Translations under genes and position numbers: made by a program
Notes under the pieces: generated by a model
The model's database searches: none
Told to the model about the DNA's origin: nothing
The model's input: the letters and a program-made list of their open reading frames with translations, nothing else
In this document: in pieces, positions 40,081 to 52,344 of the stretch
Layout of the letters: every line of letters starts with the position of its first letter
Numbering within the stretch: position 1 is the stretch's first letter
Assembly: GCA_963920665.1 (NCBI GenBank)
Contig: OY987268.1
Location: 5,644,501 to 5,708,500 of the forward strand
DNA length: 64,000 nucleotides
Origin: Straminergon stramineum
Lineage: Eukaryota; Streptophyta; Bryopsida; Hypnales; Calliergonaceae
Direction of reading: 5' to 3'

Positions 40081-40738
40081 TGAGGTGTGGAAGGCGCAAA
40101 GGACGACGAGCTAAGGACAGGACGGGGGCGCTGCGGCGCCTCGATCCATCCCCGGCCGAGCCTCACTCATCTTTGTAGAACATTAATCAGAGTGGAACAT
40201 GAGGCGTGGCAATTCAAAGGGATTGACAGTCCAATACAGTATTGAAATTGTGAGATCATTCCACACTGAGATCTAAGTCTATCAAACTCTGAGTAAACCC
40301 TGATCTCGTGAAGAAGAAGCTCGACTCCTTAACTTACAGCCCGAACTGTTTATGGACCTTCGACCTTACTGCAATACAGAGTTTTAAACTATCTGGGTGA
40401 ATTAGTGCTTGTCTGCAGAACTGTCTACTCGACAGAATTTTGATTTTCAAGAAGAAATTTCTTGAATGAATTATCAAAATGAACTAAGTTAATTGAATGA
40501 ATTTGTGTTTTGTTATCATGTAATGTGTCTATTAGAGTTTGAGAATGTGAAATATCAAATTCGAATATAATACTTGAATCCTATCTTGCATTTTGATAAT
40601 TTGATTGAGGTGGAGGATGAATAATACTTGAATCATAGTTTTGAAAATTTTATAACTTCATTGAATTGAATATATTATAAATAATTAAATGTTCCAAAAA
40701 CTTTTGAAGATTAAAGGCATGATACACTACCGGTAGTA

Positions 40739-41605
40739 TTGATTGTTGCATTTTGGCAAAATTTGAGGCTATTACTACACGATGAAGCATATTTCAAGGA
40801 CTCTATGTGGTCCCAATGTAATTTCACATATTTTCCTACATCAATGGAATTTCTTGGTGCATCCACTCCTAATACAAATATTCAACATATGCCTACATTC
40901 ATTCAACTATTTTCTTTTTGGGGGCCATATATCGTTTTCAGAAAAATTGTGATTGAAACAAATTGTTACACAATGATGGTTAACAAAGAAGGAATTACTC
41001 TAAGAGGGATTGGATGGATGGCCATAAACATTGTAGAATTGAAGGCATATATGGCAATCATAATGTTTGATTAGCTTGAAGAGGCCAACAACCAAATAGG
41101 AAGACATATTGGGCAAAAAAAGGTTCTTTCTTTCATTGCCTTCATAATCTCAAGTTTTTCTTGTGCTCAATTCCAAGCTCTCATTATGTGCCTTTATATC
41201 ATGGATCTAGCTACTTACATAGCATAGAGAGAATAAGCAAGCTATGAAAAAATGGGTTGTACGTTAGCTAGTGAATGATGTAAATGATAGTCTTGAGAGA
41301 ATTTAGACAATTGGGAAGTACCTAACTATAGATGAGATGATGATTAGGTATAAAGGGTCTTATTATTATGCAAGACAATATATGCCAAAGAAGACCTCAA
41401 AATGGGGCATCAAGATTTAGCATCTAGCAAACTCAAACTTTAAATATATGTTCAATTTTGACATTTACTATGGAGTAAATTCAAATATTACACGCAATGA
41501 AGTCCCAAGAGTGCTTTGTGGCGAACCTCAATTAACACATACCATGCTTTTGGGTTTGGTAAGAGGTCTTAAGAATAAGGGACATGTTCTCGTCATTGAC
41601 AACTT
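40739..41605 (+). pseudogene. piggyBac-type transposase remnant, 5' part
   Basis: Decayed DDE_Tnp_1_7 (piggyBac) transposase. The first open stretch (to 41074) holds the conserved lead-in IVIETNCY and NIVELKAYMAIIMF. After a stop and frame changes come CAQFQALIMCLY, then the first catalytic aspartate in TIDEMMIRYKG followed by RQYMPKKTSKWGIKI, and the second in HVLVIDN at 41587-41605, where the sequence is cut by an inserted element. Stops (for example after IMFD and after WGIKI) make it non-functional. It continues at 45568. Confidence 0.8.
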
Positions 41606-44600
41606 GTGAGCACCAAATTACCCATCCTTGGTAATTCACGAACACAACCAAGTTTGGGGTTTCGACTAAGTGACTCCTACCTTTGAGTGTCTAAGCGTGG
41701 TCCATTGTGCCTTCCAACCAATGGATCTTTTTACTAAGTGCCTAGGTGACCCCCAATTTGCAAGGTTTGCCTAATCTACTTCCAATGTTTTGACCGCCCA
41801 AATGGATGGTTTGCTATATGATTTGGATGGAACCTATGACAAGGAAAAACTAACCTAAAAAACCTTTATTTCATCTTGTGCCATTTCTAAAAACATAAAA
41901 CTCGACCCTATCCGACCTTCCTAGCCAAAGTTATGGGTGGATGAAGTTTGATCTCAACTCGGTTCCTCAAACTTCATCCATCGATTGCACCTAGACTCCC
42001 CAATTCAGAAAGATCCGAAATTTTTAGGGATGGTTCACAAGAATTTCTCCTACCTAGATCTGGAGTTGGTTCTTGATCGGGGATTCCTAAAAAAAATTCA
42101 TCTAAGCCTTACCTAAACTTCATTTGCTAATTTCTCCTAACCTATAATTCGGAATAAATTTTTTTTCTTCAGCAATGGACCTTAATCAATAGCCTCATCC
42201 TAATCTACTTAATTCTTTGTCAAATCCGGAGTTTAGATATTCTTCATCCAATTTGACCTTAACCTTCATCCGCCAATAACTTTGTCCTTTTGGCCTGATT
42301 TGGGCATGCCTTGGGGTTTTGGAAAGCTATGGCCTTCCTCTTTAAGTTTACACCCTTGGAAATGACCTAACCTACAGTCCTAAGGGTCTGACCTAGGGGT
42401 AGGCCTCGGCCCAAGTTACTAGTCGCTAATTAGGGAATTAGGGAAAGTTTGGAAAGGTTTAATTCATACCTCGGAACTTGAGTCGTTGATCGAGCCCATC
42501 GGAAGATCTCCCTCATCCGAAATGAACTCCCGTGTTGTGAGACAACAAACCATTGTCCTAATCATAAAATAATTTGGTGCAAGAGTTTATTCATTGGCCT
42601 CACCTTATTTCTTTTCTCCTCTCCTCTCCTCTTTTCTCTTCTCCCCTTTTCTTTCCTCCCACACTCTAAGGTGGCCCAACTACCCTTGCTCCTACCTACT
42701 AAGCTAATCTTAAGGACGTGTCATATCATCCTCCAAAGTTGAGCTACTTCTTATGTCTTACGTCTTACGTCCTATGCTAATGTCTCACACTTAATCTCAT
42801 GGCAATCATCTAATTCTAATATAAGGGCTTAAGTAAGCCTCAAGGATTTCACCTCCTGTCTTATCTACTTCCTCTTCTAACCTTCAAATTGTCTTCCCCC
42901 TTGTCACTCCCTCATTCTTTTGGCTACTTGCTCGTTGCTTTGGTGATATTTATGAGACACTAGATGTTGGATTCCTCACCTCGACGATTTATTTAATGGA
43001 GTCGGATGTGTCTTGTTGGCCTCCTCTTCTCTTTCCGCCTTAATTAACGAACTGCCCCTCTCTTTTCTTTAGCTCTGGACAGCCCTTTCCCCTCTCAGCC
43101 CTAGAGAGCCCCTCTCCCTCCCAACCTTGGACAGGCCCTTCTCTTTCCCTTTGTAGCTCCACCCCCACCCACCCTTCCTTCTCAACCAAATGACCAACCT
43201 GCCTGGACAATCCGATGCCTGATCGGTGGACTCCCTTCATCTTAATGACTGACACGCTTGGACCAGTGCTTAAGGCCCCCGGGTGCTCGGCAGCCGATGC
43301 CTGGGTTCTAGACTTCCTTCGCTTTAATGACCAACTTGCCTGGACCGGCGCTTGAGGCCCCCGATTGTTGGCAGCTCGATGCCCGACCCTTTCCCAGGTA
43401 TCGGGGGGTTGCTCTGATATTGGGGCTGGACTAGAGCTCAGGCTAATTCCTTCCGTTTGGTTGATTTTTGCTAATTTTTAAGAGGGGTTGGGGAAACCAT
43501 GTTTATGATTAGAGGAAGTAAGCTAAGCTCGAGGGGTGAAAACTTCACTTGTTTTCTCCTAATTACCCTCCATACTCACTTGACCTCTAATTCTTATTTT
43601 GGGGCCTAAACCTTAGTTTGTTCCCAATAAATTTTGGGAACTAAACCTTGTGGGGAGGGGCCAAGTGGTCTCACGGTTCTCCCATGAGGTGGTTTTAATG
43701 CACTGCTAAGACTCAGTACCCCCAAGGGGGTTCTAAGCTTCGTCGTTGTTCCCCTTTTTAACACACCGCGAAGACTTTTTATCCTAAGGGGGTTCAAAGC
43801 TTCGTCGTAAGGATGGGACCCACTACCCTCGTATTTCTTTCTAGGGAATACCACATCAATATTAGGGACAAAAAAAAGGGACATTCGACACTCAAAGGAC
43901 TAGTGACATGGGGTTAGTATCACAAATGACTTAAACTAAAGGCCCCCCAAGGCGGCATCGCTAGTCATATGGAGGGTTGCTTTAGGGTTAGTACATGACA
44001 AACAAGGAGAGTGATCCAAAGGGGCTCTCAAGGGTAAGCACACATAACTTCTAGTAACATGGTAAGTTAGCAAGCTCACAAGCTCACGCTTGGAAGAGTT
44101 AGTACTACACACATTCAAGATGCAAGGGACCCACAAAGACCTTGCAAGCTTGAAAAAACAACAATGGCCAAAAAGTGCCTAAAAAACAACATTATAAAGC
44201 TTGTGGCTAAAATATTACAATTTCCAATATAAATTGAATTCAATGGATCCAATTACACAAAAGGGGGTGGTGACAGAGGAGAAGGGGTGCCCTTTTATAC
44301 TCTTTCCCCAGCACCCACCTCCTCTCGTTCATCTAAGTTAACCTTATCTTCGTGGATTTTCATCCAAACTCAAGGTTTTTATCCTATGCTAGCCCGTTAA
44401 GCTAAATTTTGGAGATTAACTCTGAATCGAAAACGGATTGCGATGTAGGCTTCTAAAGGCCATTATCACTACTATGGAACTCCCTTCTCCCTTTTTTAAC
44501 TTCAAAATCACAACAAAACTTAGTGCCAACTTAATACCAAAATCAGAAAAAATTCCAACTTTGGGGGTTTGACTTTTCTAGCAAAAGTAACTAGCCTAGG

Positions 44601-45567
44601 CTCTCAAGTAGGTGTGAGGGAGTGAGAAAAGACCTATCTTGGGCCTCATTCCGATTTCGTATGCTCCTGCTTTGCCGGTCAACTCTGCTATGGACTTTAA
44701 ATTTCGTTAATTGTTGGGGAATCTTGCGGGTTTGGATACTTCTGACTATTGGAATGTCTTGAAACTTGTCAGGGTAGCTTATTAACATAAAAAAAAAGCT
44801 ATATTCATTTTTAGTGGGAATTTAACACCACCTGGGGAATTTCTAGGAATTTCCCATCGCAAGTTTGGACAGTTGACCGTCTTGAAAGACATCTTCTAAC
44901 TATCAAAAAATTTCGAAATTTTTTGTAGAACCTCCCATAGGATCCCACAACACATGTGTAGGCTCATATTTTTACTCTACACATCGACCTAGGGGGGACA
45001 AAATCCACCCCTCATTTAATTATCGGTGGCCAGGGAATCTTCCACACTGGAGGGAATCTTAGTAAACCAACTTCGCTGTTGGTTCTTGGGCATCGTTTTA
45101 ACCCTAAATCACCCTCCTTGGACTTGAGATTCCCCCATGGTCCCATCTTGGTATTTTTAACATTTGTAAAACAACAATTGGGGTTCTGCTATTTCATCAA
45201 TGAAATGGGGAAACTAAAACCTATTTGTGGGAACTAACTCCTATGCTTTACCAGAGTTCCCTCAACCAATTCTATCCTAAAGATGTCCTCTCCATGTGGG
45301 GTTTGGAGCTTAATACGCCCATCACCTACAATTGACCAATTTGCCACGATTAATTGGGTTCTAACCTACTTACAACTTGTAGTTGGGCCATTCTAGCTAT
45401 AATATTTTAAAATTAGACCAAATACTATATTGATATGTGACACACCTATTTTGATTCTACACTTTTTTAGGGGGGGGGTATATAAAATTGCATTTAAAAT
45501 AACAAAATACGAAAAAAAAAAAAAAAAAAAAAAAGGGGTGAGCCCTAGTGACAAATTAGGGGCTCAC
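41606..45567. mobile_element. Unclassified 3.96-kb TIR element nested in the piggyBac gene
   Basis: Runs from GTGAGCACCAAATTACCC to AATTAGGGGCTCAC. The ends form imperfect inverted repeats (GTGAGC-CC-AATT), and the 7-bp sequence ACAACTT is duplicated at 41599-41605 and 45568-45574. Deleting the element plus one duplication rejoins the transposase frame as VIDNFFSNPRLFMELASM, so both boundaries are exact. The interior has no recognisable transposase or other gene. It is less AT-rich than its surroundings, with a C/T-rich stretch (42600-42665), two near copies of AAGCTTCGTCGT (43735, 43796) and a 23-base A run near the right end. Non-autonomous; superfamily uncertain, as 7-8 bp duplications could suit several. 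Confidence 0.8.
45512..45534 (+). repeat. Poly(A) run near the right end of the nested element
   Basis: 23 consecutive A followed by GGGGTGAGCCC. It lies 33 bp inside the right terminus. Could be a remnant of a retroelement tail or a slippage-prone tract. Confidence 0.9.
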
Positions 45568-46286
45568 ACAACTTCTTCTCCAATCCTAGACTATTTATGG
45601 AATTGGCCTCAATGCACATTTATGCCACGAGGACAATGCGATGTAACCAAGTTTGATAGCTTTGATTTGGAATTGTAAGGCATTGAATAATTGGAAAATT
45701 TTTCTAAAAGGAACATTGGAATGAAAAATGCATAAAAGTCGAGAATTTCTTTTGTTCTATGGAAGGACAAACATCCAGTGCTCTTCATTTCCACTTATGT
45801 TTTTTCCATAGGTTTTCCTTGTGTCTTTGTGCCTACAGTTTTTTGTAGGAATGGAGTTGTTTGGGATCATATTTCCACTTCTCTTGTTCATTTGAAATAT
45901 ACCACACATATAAGGGATGTCAACCTTGCGGATCAATTAAGAGCATTGTATCCTTGCCAAGGAAGATCACTCAAATGGTGGCACAAAGTTTTTTCTTTCC
46001 TTCTCATCACCACAATTGTGAATATGTACATTTCATACAAAGGTCTTCTGAGAATGTATCACCATGCGATAGAGTTCCAATTACTCATCTACAATTCAAG
46101 ACCAATTAATGTGATGCCTTACTACAAAATTGGACGGGCCACAACATGAAAGCACCAAAAATGGAAGAGGAACAAAGACATTTGCCAACATGGAGTTGCA
46201 TACATCATGCTTGTGTAGTTTGTGGGGACCCAAATTGCAACCTCTATTGTTGTGCACATGAACTGGATTCCAATAAATTAAATTAA
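45568..46286 (+). pseudogene. piggyBac-type transposase remnant, 3' part
   Basis: Continuation of the transposase after the inserted element. It includes LFMELASMHIYATRTMRCNQ, then (45880-46060) IRDVNLADQLRALY, GRSLKWWHKVFSFLL and IVNMYISYKGLL, the standard C-terminal part of the DDE domain. The third catalytic aspartate of piggyBac appears replaced by asparagine in DVNLADQ. A cysteine-rich tail typical of the family follows at about 46190-46286 (CIHHACVVCGDPNCNLYCC, then CAHE). Frame changes separate these pieces, so the gene is dead. Confidence 0.8.
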
Positions 46287-46539
46287 AAAAAAAAAATTAC
46301 AAAGTCTAGTCATTTTAGTTTCTACTCTATTTAAACAATTGGAAATTTTCAAAATTCAATGAATCCGTGTGTTTGCAGGCTTCATGATTTAGATTCCAAA
46401 GTACCCAATATTGTATGTTAACTTTTTCATTTGTGTTTTATTTTCTTATTTGAGATAGTTATTGTTTCTCACTTGGACCTTCATCCATTGTTGATTGAAG
46501 TGGTGGAATCCCACATGACTTCAAAGTCAAAGCTGCCCA

Positions 46540-47790
46540 TTCAATCTACTCCAAATTGAAGCCGAAATGGATCCTTGATTCATTGCTTTCTTGAAGAATG
46601 TCCGACAGATTCTGTCGAACATTTTTCTGAAATCTAATAGCATCAAGGCCATTTCTTGCTTAGATTCCACTGCCTAGGCCATTGCCTCCTACGTAGCAAA
46701 AATGTTATCCAATTATACTTCTCTCCTTGATGAATCCTGTTGTGTAGTTCGAATCCAGGTGTTCCTGTGCGGGTTCATTCTAAGTTAGAGCCATAAGCTT
46801 GGCCTGCAGCTTAAAAACTGAGTTCAATACAGTAATCATCAATACAGAGTTTCCAATGTCTTCTCTGCTACCTGTCTTGGGGAGCAATGCTATCTTAGTG
46901 ACCTCTCTTCATTGTTCTGGCAAGTGTTTTTTGCTCCTAGAATTCTTCTCAGAGATTTGTCAAGTCTTGGCTGATATGCCATGATGCCTGGTGAAAGAAT
47001 TTTGATGGCAGCCAATCATACACGGGAGCAATCTCGGAATTGTCTGTTGTACTTCTGCATTCGTCAAGTCACCTCCATCAGCTAAGCGTTTTGTTCGTCT
47101 GTTACTTTTCTTTGTATGTTCCTGAAGAGATCGCTCTTGCTACCTCATTAGCTTCGACTTGTAGGTAACTTTTGTAGACTGAGTTGTATGCGAGAATTAG
47201 TGAGAGCCACTTTTACGTCCACCTACGATGTGAGCACCTCCGCCCCTCTGACGAGCTTCTGTATTTGAATTTTGGGCTTGTATTGCTAGATAAATCGAAG
47301 AATTCTCGAGCTCATCGATCTCCAATTCTATTCCAGAGTATATCCATCTCCGATCTCCAGCGATCCTGCTTTTTCTTACGCAGCATGTATATTTCGTATT
47401 GTGCTGAGCTGAGTTTGTCCCTTGCTTCCTGACTGGACCAGTTCTTTTGTAGCTCTCCAAAATGCTTATTGTATCGTTCTTTCTTTTCTTTTGCTCATTC
47501 TTTACTTTTTAGCCAAGTCACTCCTGGCCATTATGTTCATAATTGCTTGGTCAATTCTCTCATCCATGAGACATGTTCCTGTTTGTCTCTTCCTTCGATC
47601 CATGCCCGTACTAGTTGTGATAATCCTTCATCCAACTCCAGTAATGGCGAACAAAAGACTGGGCTTTGTCCTTGATGCGGAGCGCACTTTGTAGATTTGT
47701 TTGTGCACCACTGCATGGTTGGACTACTCTGATAAGTGTGGCTATATTGTTGTACTTCCTCCCATTGTGTTGAGTAACCACCCACTATAA
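46540..47790 (-). pseudogene. LINE retrotransposon remnant (reverse transcriptase fragment)
   Basis: Read on the minus strand, 47060-46540 gives non-LTR reverse transcriptase blocks in order: SEIAPVYDWLPSKFFHQASW, then REVTKIALLPKTGSREDIGN, NSVFKLQAKLMAL, GFIKERSIIG and ALMLLDFRKMFDRI. These match the plant L1 pattern (pgPDGlpaeFy, i.LlpK.gdr.diknyRPIsLln, GF...R.i..n, lDf.KAFDri). Several stops and frameshifts are present, and the catalytic YADD block is missing downstream, so the copy is truncated. Minus-strand ORFs at 47197-47460 and 47537-47785 probably belong to the part between endonuclease and reverse transcriptase. Confidence 0.7.
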
Positions 47791-49004
47791 GATACCACTA
47801 TAGCCAAACTTAGTCAACTCCTAAAAGGTGCACGGCCTTTTGTGGTTTAATAACATTATTGCTTTTGAAGTTTTGTAGGGTCTAAATGTCACTATGATAT
47901 AGAAACCTCAACTCTATAATCTTGAAGTGTATGTGTGTATAGATGATGAGAATCAAATTTGGAGTCATTTGGCCACGTAGATTGCAAGATTATAATGTTT
48001 TGGTGTTGACAAAGAATGCTGAAATTTTCCTAACACATTTGGAGGTGAAATTTGATTTCTAAACCTACTCAAATGATAAAACCTTAAAGTATAAAGTGCT
48101 TCAAAACCATCATAAGAATACATGATTGGTGAAAGAAAATATCATTAAATTGACTCATTGTGTTTGCAAAATGGCTTTGAAATGTCAAAAAATAGCAAAA
48201 AAATGTTGCAAAAAACACATCTACAGCTAAACTTCTTATAAATGTTTCTCAATCACTCATAACTTCTTGGATTGATATGAAATTGCAACCACACAAACTA
48301 GACTAGCATTCACAACTTTCTAAAAAAAATGATTGGAAATGGACATTGTATGAAGAAGAAAGAAGAAACAAGCTGTTGAAGTTCAATCACTGTAATCCAA
48401 AACTATCTAAATTTTGAACTCCAAATTGCTCCTAGACATTCAAACAACTTGGATTGACATGAAAATTTTGACACAATAATTAGACTTCAAGGGGAACATA
48501 ACCCAAAAAAAATTTATTGAAAAAAAAAATTGGATGAAAGAGATACAATCCCATGAAGTTTTAGCCATCAAAATGTAGTTTGATGAATTCAAATCAAACT
48601 TGAGAACTTCCAATGGCTTTCAAAAAATTTGTACATCTTGAATTGATCACAAAATTTTACCACACAAACTAAAAGAAAGAGTGTAGATTTTCCAACAAGT
48701 TTTTATTAAATTTGGACATTAGATGCGAAAATTACAACTTTTTGAATTGGACTTCCACATTACGTGAGGACAATTTTAATCCCCTAGGGTGCTTAAGGGT
48801 TAAAGATTAAGTGTTGGGAGTTAGAAAAGTATAACTAAGACACATACTAAATTATCAAATAATTTTTGAAGAGGTAGAGGGTATGCTCACATCACTTATT
48901 AATAAATAACCAAAATCCAAACTAGGTCATTTATAAACTAAACTATTATAAAGGTGTTCAATATAATTGACTAGAGATAAAATTTAGCTAAAGTATCGAG
49001 TCAA
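47791..49004. other. AT-rich intergenic sequence, no gene seen
   Basis: No open frame of note and no motif recognised; irregular A-rich and T-rich text, probably old repeat debris. Confidence 0.5.
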
Positions 49005-49849
49005 GGGTGATTGCAAGAAACACTTGTACTATTTGTTGCGTTTTTTAATTTTCTACCTTTTAGTACTTTTAGTAATATGAGTCATCTTCAATACTATTGG
49101 AGGTATGGAACATGAAATCTAGATGGTTGATTGGATTTCAAATCTACTATTTTGACAACTTGTGATGTTCATTAGTGCATGGCAAGGATGGATGGCAATA
49201 TTTAATTTGCCATTAAAAATGGTTCACATTGATAGATTGGAGGCATTATGGGCCCACATCAATACTATTTAGTCTTTTTGTGTACCTTGAAATACTATTT
49301 TGAGCCACAAGCTACAATTCATGCTAGAAAATGAGAATTCAACATTTTTCTTTTTTTTCATTAGAAAATTCACTTGAAAATTTTATTTTAAAAATGGCCA
49401 TTGTTGCCAACTAAGAGAAAAGAAAGAAGAGCAAAGCCAGAACTAAAAAACCATTTTGAATTCAACATAAATTCAACCTGAATATAGCACATCTTAGGCC
49501 AATGTAAAACACACTTGGAACCTATTTTTGGAAATCCCTCTCTTAAGAAAGTGTGTTTCTATTAGAAGAGCTATCCTACCAAATTTGACGATGTAACTCT
49601 TCAAAAAAGGTGATTGATAGTATTAAAAACCATCCAAACTATATGTATAACATATATTCAAAATTCAATCTCTCCTCTTGAATTAATTTTGAAAAAACTG
49701 AAATAATTCGAGTACATCTTCTATTGCTATAGGAAGCTTATTTGTAAATTTCATGTTTAGTCAAGCATTTTTGCATTACTTATGGCACAAAACAACTTTC
49801 GTATTGAACGTGTGTCGGAAAATAGGACAGTTTTTTCTTGCAATCACCC
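49005..49849. mobile_element. GGGTGATTGC-family TIR element, copy 4
   Basis: 845 bp from GGGTGATTGCAAGAAACAC to TTTTTTCTTGCAATCACCC, with a 4-bp duplication TCAA (49001-49004 and 49850-49853). Interior strongly diverged from copies 1 and 2 apart from the ends and patches such as ACTTGT-CTATTT after the left terminus. No transposase. Confidence 0.8.
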
Positions 49850-52344
49850 TCAAAGTGGATTGATGAGACCTAAATTGACAATGAAGATTTCCAATATTGT
49901 TTTCAATGTTTTCAAACTTATTAATCCATGCACTACTAATAGTATCACTACAATATGTGCGTTATTACTCTAAGTACAACTTGATATTTATTAGGGATAG
50001 ACATCTTGAATTGTATGCAATAGGAAGCAAAGGCTATTCAATTTTTCATACAATTTCTTCATTGATTTCTTCTACTTCACTAGATGTATATAACATCAGG
50101 TTCCATATGTCATATTTTCATGATTATAAAGGCTTTATGTAGCTTTTTCAAATGACCAATCAATGATGAGCTTTTGCCCTTTTTGAGACTGGAGGCATCC
50201 TCAAAACTACTATTCAATTTTTTTAATCAAATCTTCCAATGCAAAAACTGCACATTCTAATTGTGATTCAAAATCCAAGACTTAGATTGATAGATGCATC
50301 TCATGAAGACAAAGAGAATGATATTAAAAAATTCACATTTAATTGAGTATTGCAAGAGTTTTTATAAAAATTATATGAAAATCAAGTCCCTCATTTTTTA
50401 TATATCATTTAAGGGTTGATTATCTCCTTTTTTATTTTTGCTTTAGTACAAAAATAAAAATATTAACTAAAGGTGAATTCCGCTCTCATGTGCATGAGGT
50501 GTACATTTACTCTCTAAAATATAACCCATGGGTATATGAAGGTAGAATTGAAAAGGATGGCAGTAATAGGTTGGTTCACTTTAGAGAGCCTAAACCCTAG
50601 AAGGATGCAATGAACTCTAAGTGTCCGACAGATAACTTAGTCATCTAAGACCGTAGGATTGACAAAAATGTTTATTCATCCAATATATTTTTTTAGGAAG
50701 TTGCTTGAGAACATTTTCAGTGAATAGTATTGTAAATTCCCTCATTAAGGTATTATTGACTTTTTTTTTTGAAGATGCTCAATCCAAGCATCACCCTTGT
50801 AGTATATTTTGGTCATTTCTCGCTATTTACTTGTGATGTGACTTTAAACCATAAAAACGATTTTTTTGAATTTGAGTCCGATGAATGAAGTTCATTTTCT
50901 ACTCCAATTGAAAATTTTATATATTTTATAGCAATTAGAAATTTGGGCCTATAACCATGCTTTGTTGATTTCATAACTTTGTTTTAAACCATGGTGTTAT
51001 AGACCATAATATACATCTTTGGTGAAGTTTTCAGATTTTTAGAGTATATTTTGTATTTGATATGAATTTTTCCATTTTTTTCTTAAGAAATTTATAGTAT
51101 TTTAAAAATTCCCCTAGAAAATTTGAAAATTTTATGACTTGTATTAGAAATATGATCTCATCTTTGATATACATATATATATTATTTTATTTTATTTTAT
51201 TTTTCATTCATATCTAGTTGCAAAATGACAGTAAACATGGTGATGGACAGAAAGGCTTGAAGTCTGTGGTCATGGGCCCGTCCTTTTTAGGGTTAACTCC
51301 TATCTCCGTGACCATTAACCAAGTTTGACTGCATGCCAGGACTCTAATCTGTCTGCTAATCCAGCTCACTACTGTATGGCCTGGATGCCCTGGCATGTGC
51401 CAGAGTCTGTCCGTCGTCCGTTCCACTTAGGGATGCGATATTAGAGAAGGGGCTATGGAAGAAGAAGAAGTACCTTACCCATATGCAAACCCCTTTTTTC
51501 TTTTCTAGAAATGCTTCTGCTACATCTCTGTTCTCTCTTGTGAGCCTCCTCGGAAGCGATAGATCCGTTGCCAACGCAAATGCAGCTTCGGAGACGCAAA
51601 CTGCAGCACCTGCATATAGTGACCGTTGCCTAGTCATCACATCCTCCCAACGGCCAGAACCATAGACTGATTTGTAGTGCCCAGAACAATTCTTCTGTTT
51701 TTCCTTTTCTTAGCACATGCTGCAAGATCATTTCTCTTTCCCCCGGCAATTATGAACCCCACCGAATCTCGCAGCCCCCGAACCACGCGCGAAAGCCGCT
51801 TCCCGAAACTGCCTGCTTATCAGGCATGCCGTTGTTCCGTGTGCTAGCTAGATATTATCTACTTGCTGGTTGCTTACTACTGTAGTGCCCCATGCAGTAG
51901 TCCGAACCCCCAGGTTGTAGCCGTTGCTTCAGTCACCGACTGCGTGAAGGTTGTGTCTGATCCATATCTTCGATCGATTTCCGCAACTAAGCTTTGGAGT
52001 GAGTTATTGAACTCTTCTGTAGAGTATCGTATCGACTTGCATATGCATATCAGTTTGAAATATATTTACGGCGGAGTAAGTAGTGGAGGAGGATATTTAA
52101 GGTAGTTTTGTTTAGTATCTGCATGCTGTAGCTGATATCTGTTCGACGGAAATCTGATCAAATTGTCGGTACTAGCTAGTCTAAGCGTATGACCTGTTTT
52201 GATTGAGACCTGCAGTTTGTGATTCAGGGGTCGGTACGGTTTCCTCTTCGATTGAAATCTGCTGTCTGTAATTTAGAGCTTTCTTTTCCTTTTGATCGAA
52301 ACTTGCTATCTGAGTTTCAGAGCTTCTTTTCCCGTTTCGTCGAG
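49850..52344. other. Intergenic region upstream of the LEA-2 gene
   Basis: AT-rich to about 51200, then more balanced composition leading into the LEA-2 gene; the final part is presumably promoter and 5' untranslated region. ORFs at 51356-51665 on both strands have no recognisable content. No secure TATA box or operator could be named. Confidence 0.5.

Noticed and set aside
43040..44136. Minus-strand ORFs inside the 3.96-kb element
   Set aside because: Low-complexity or repetitive translations in different frames with no transposase, helicase or capsid motif.
45512..45534. Poly(A) run as the 3' end of a retroposed gene
   Set aside because: It sits inside the nested element whose ends are set by the 7-bp duplication, and no coding sequence precedes it.
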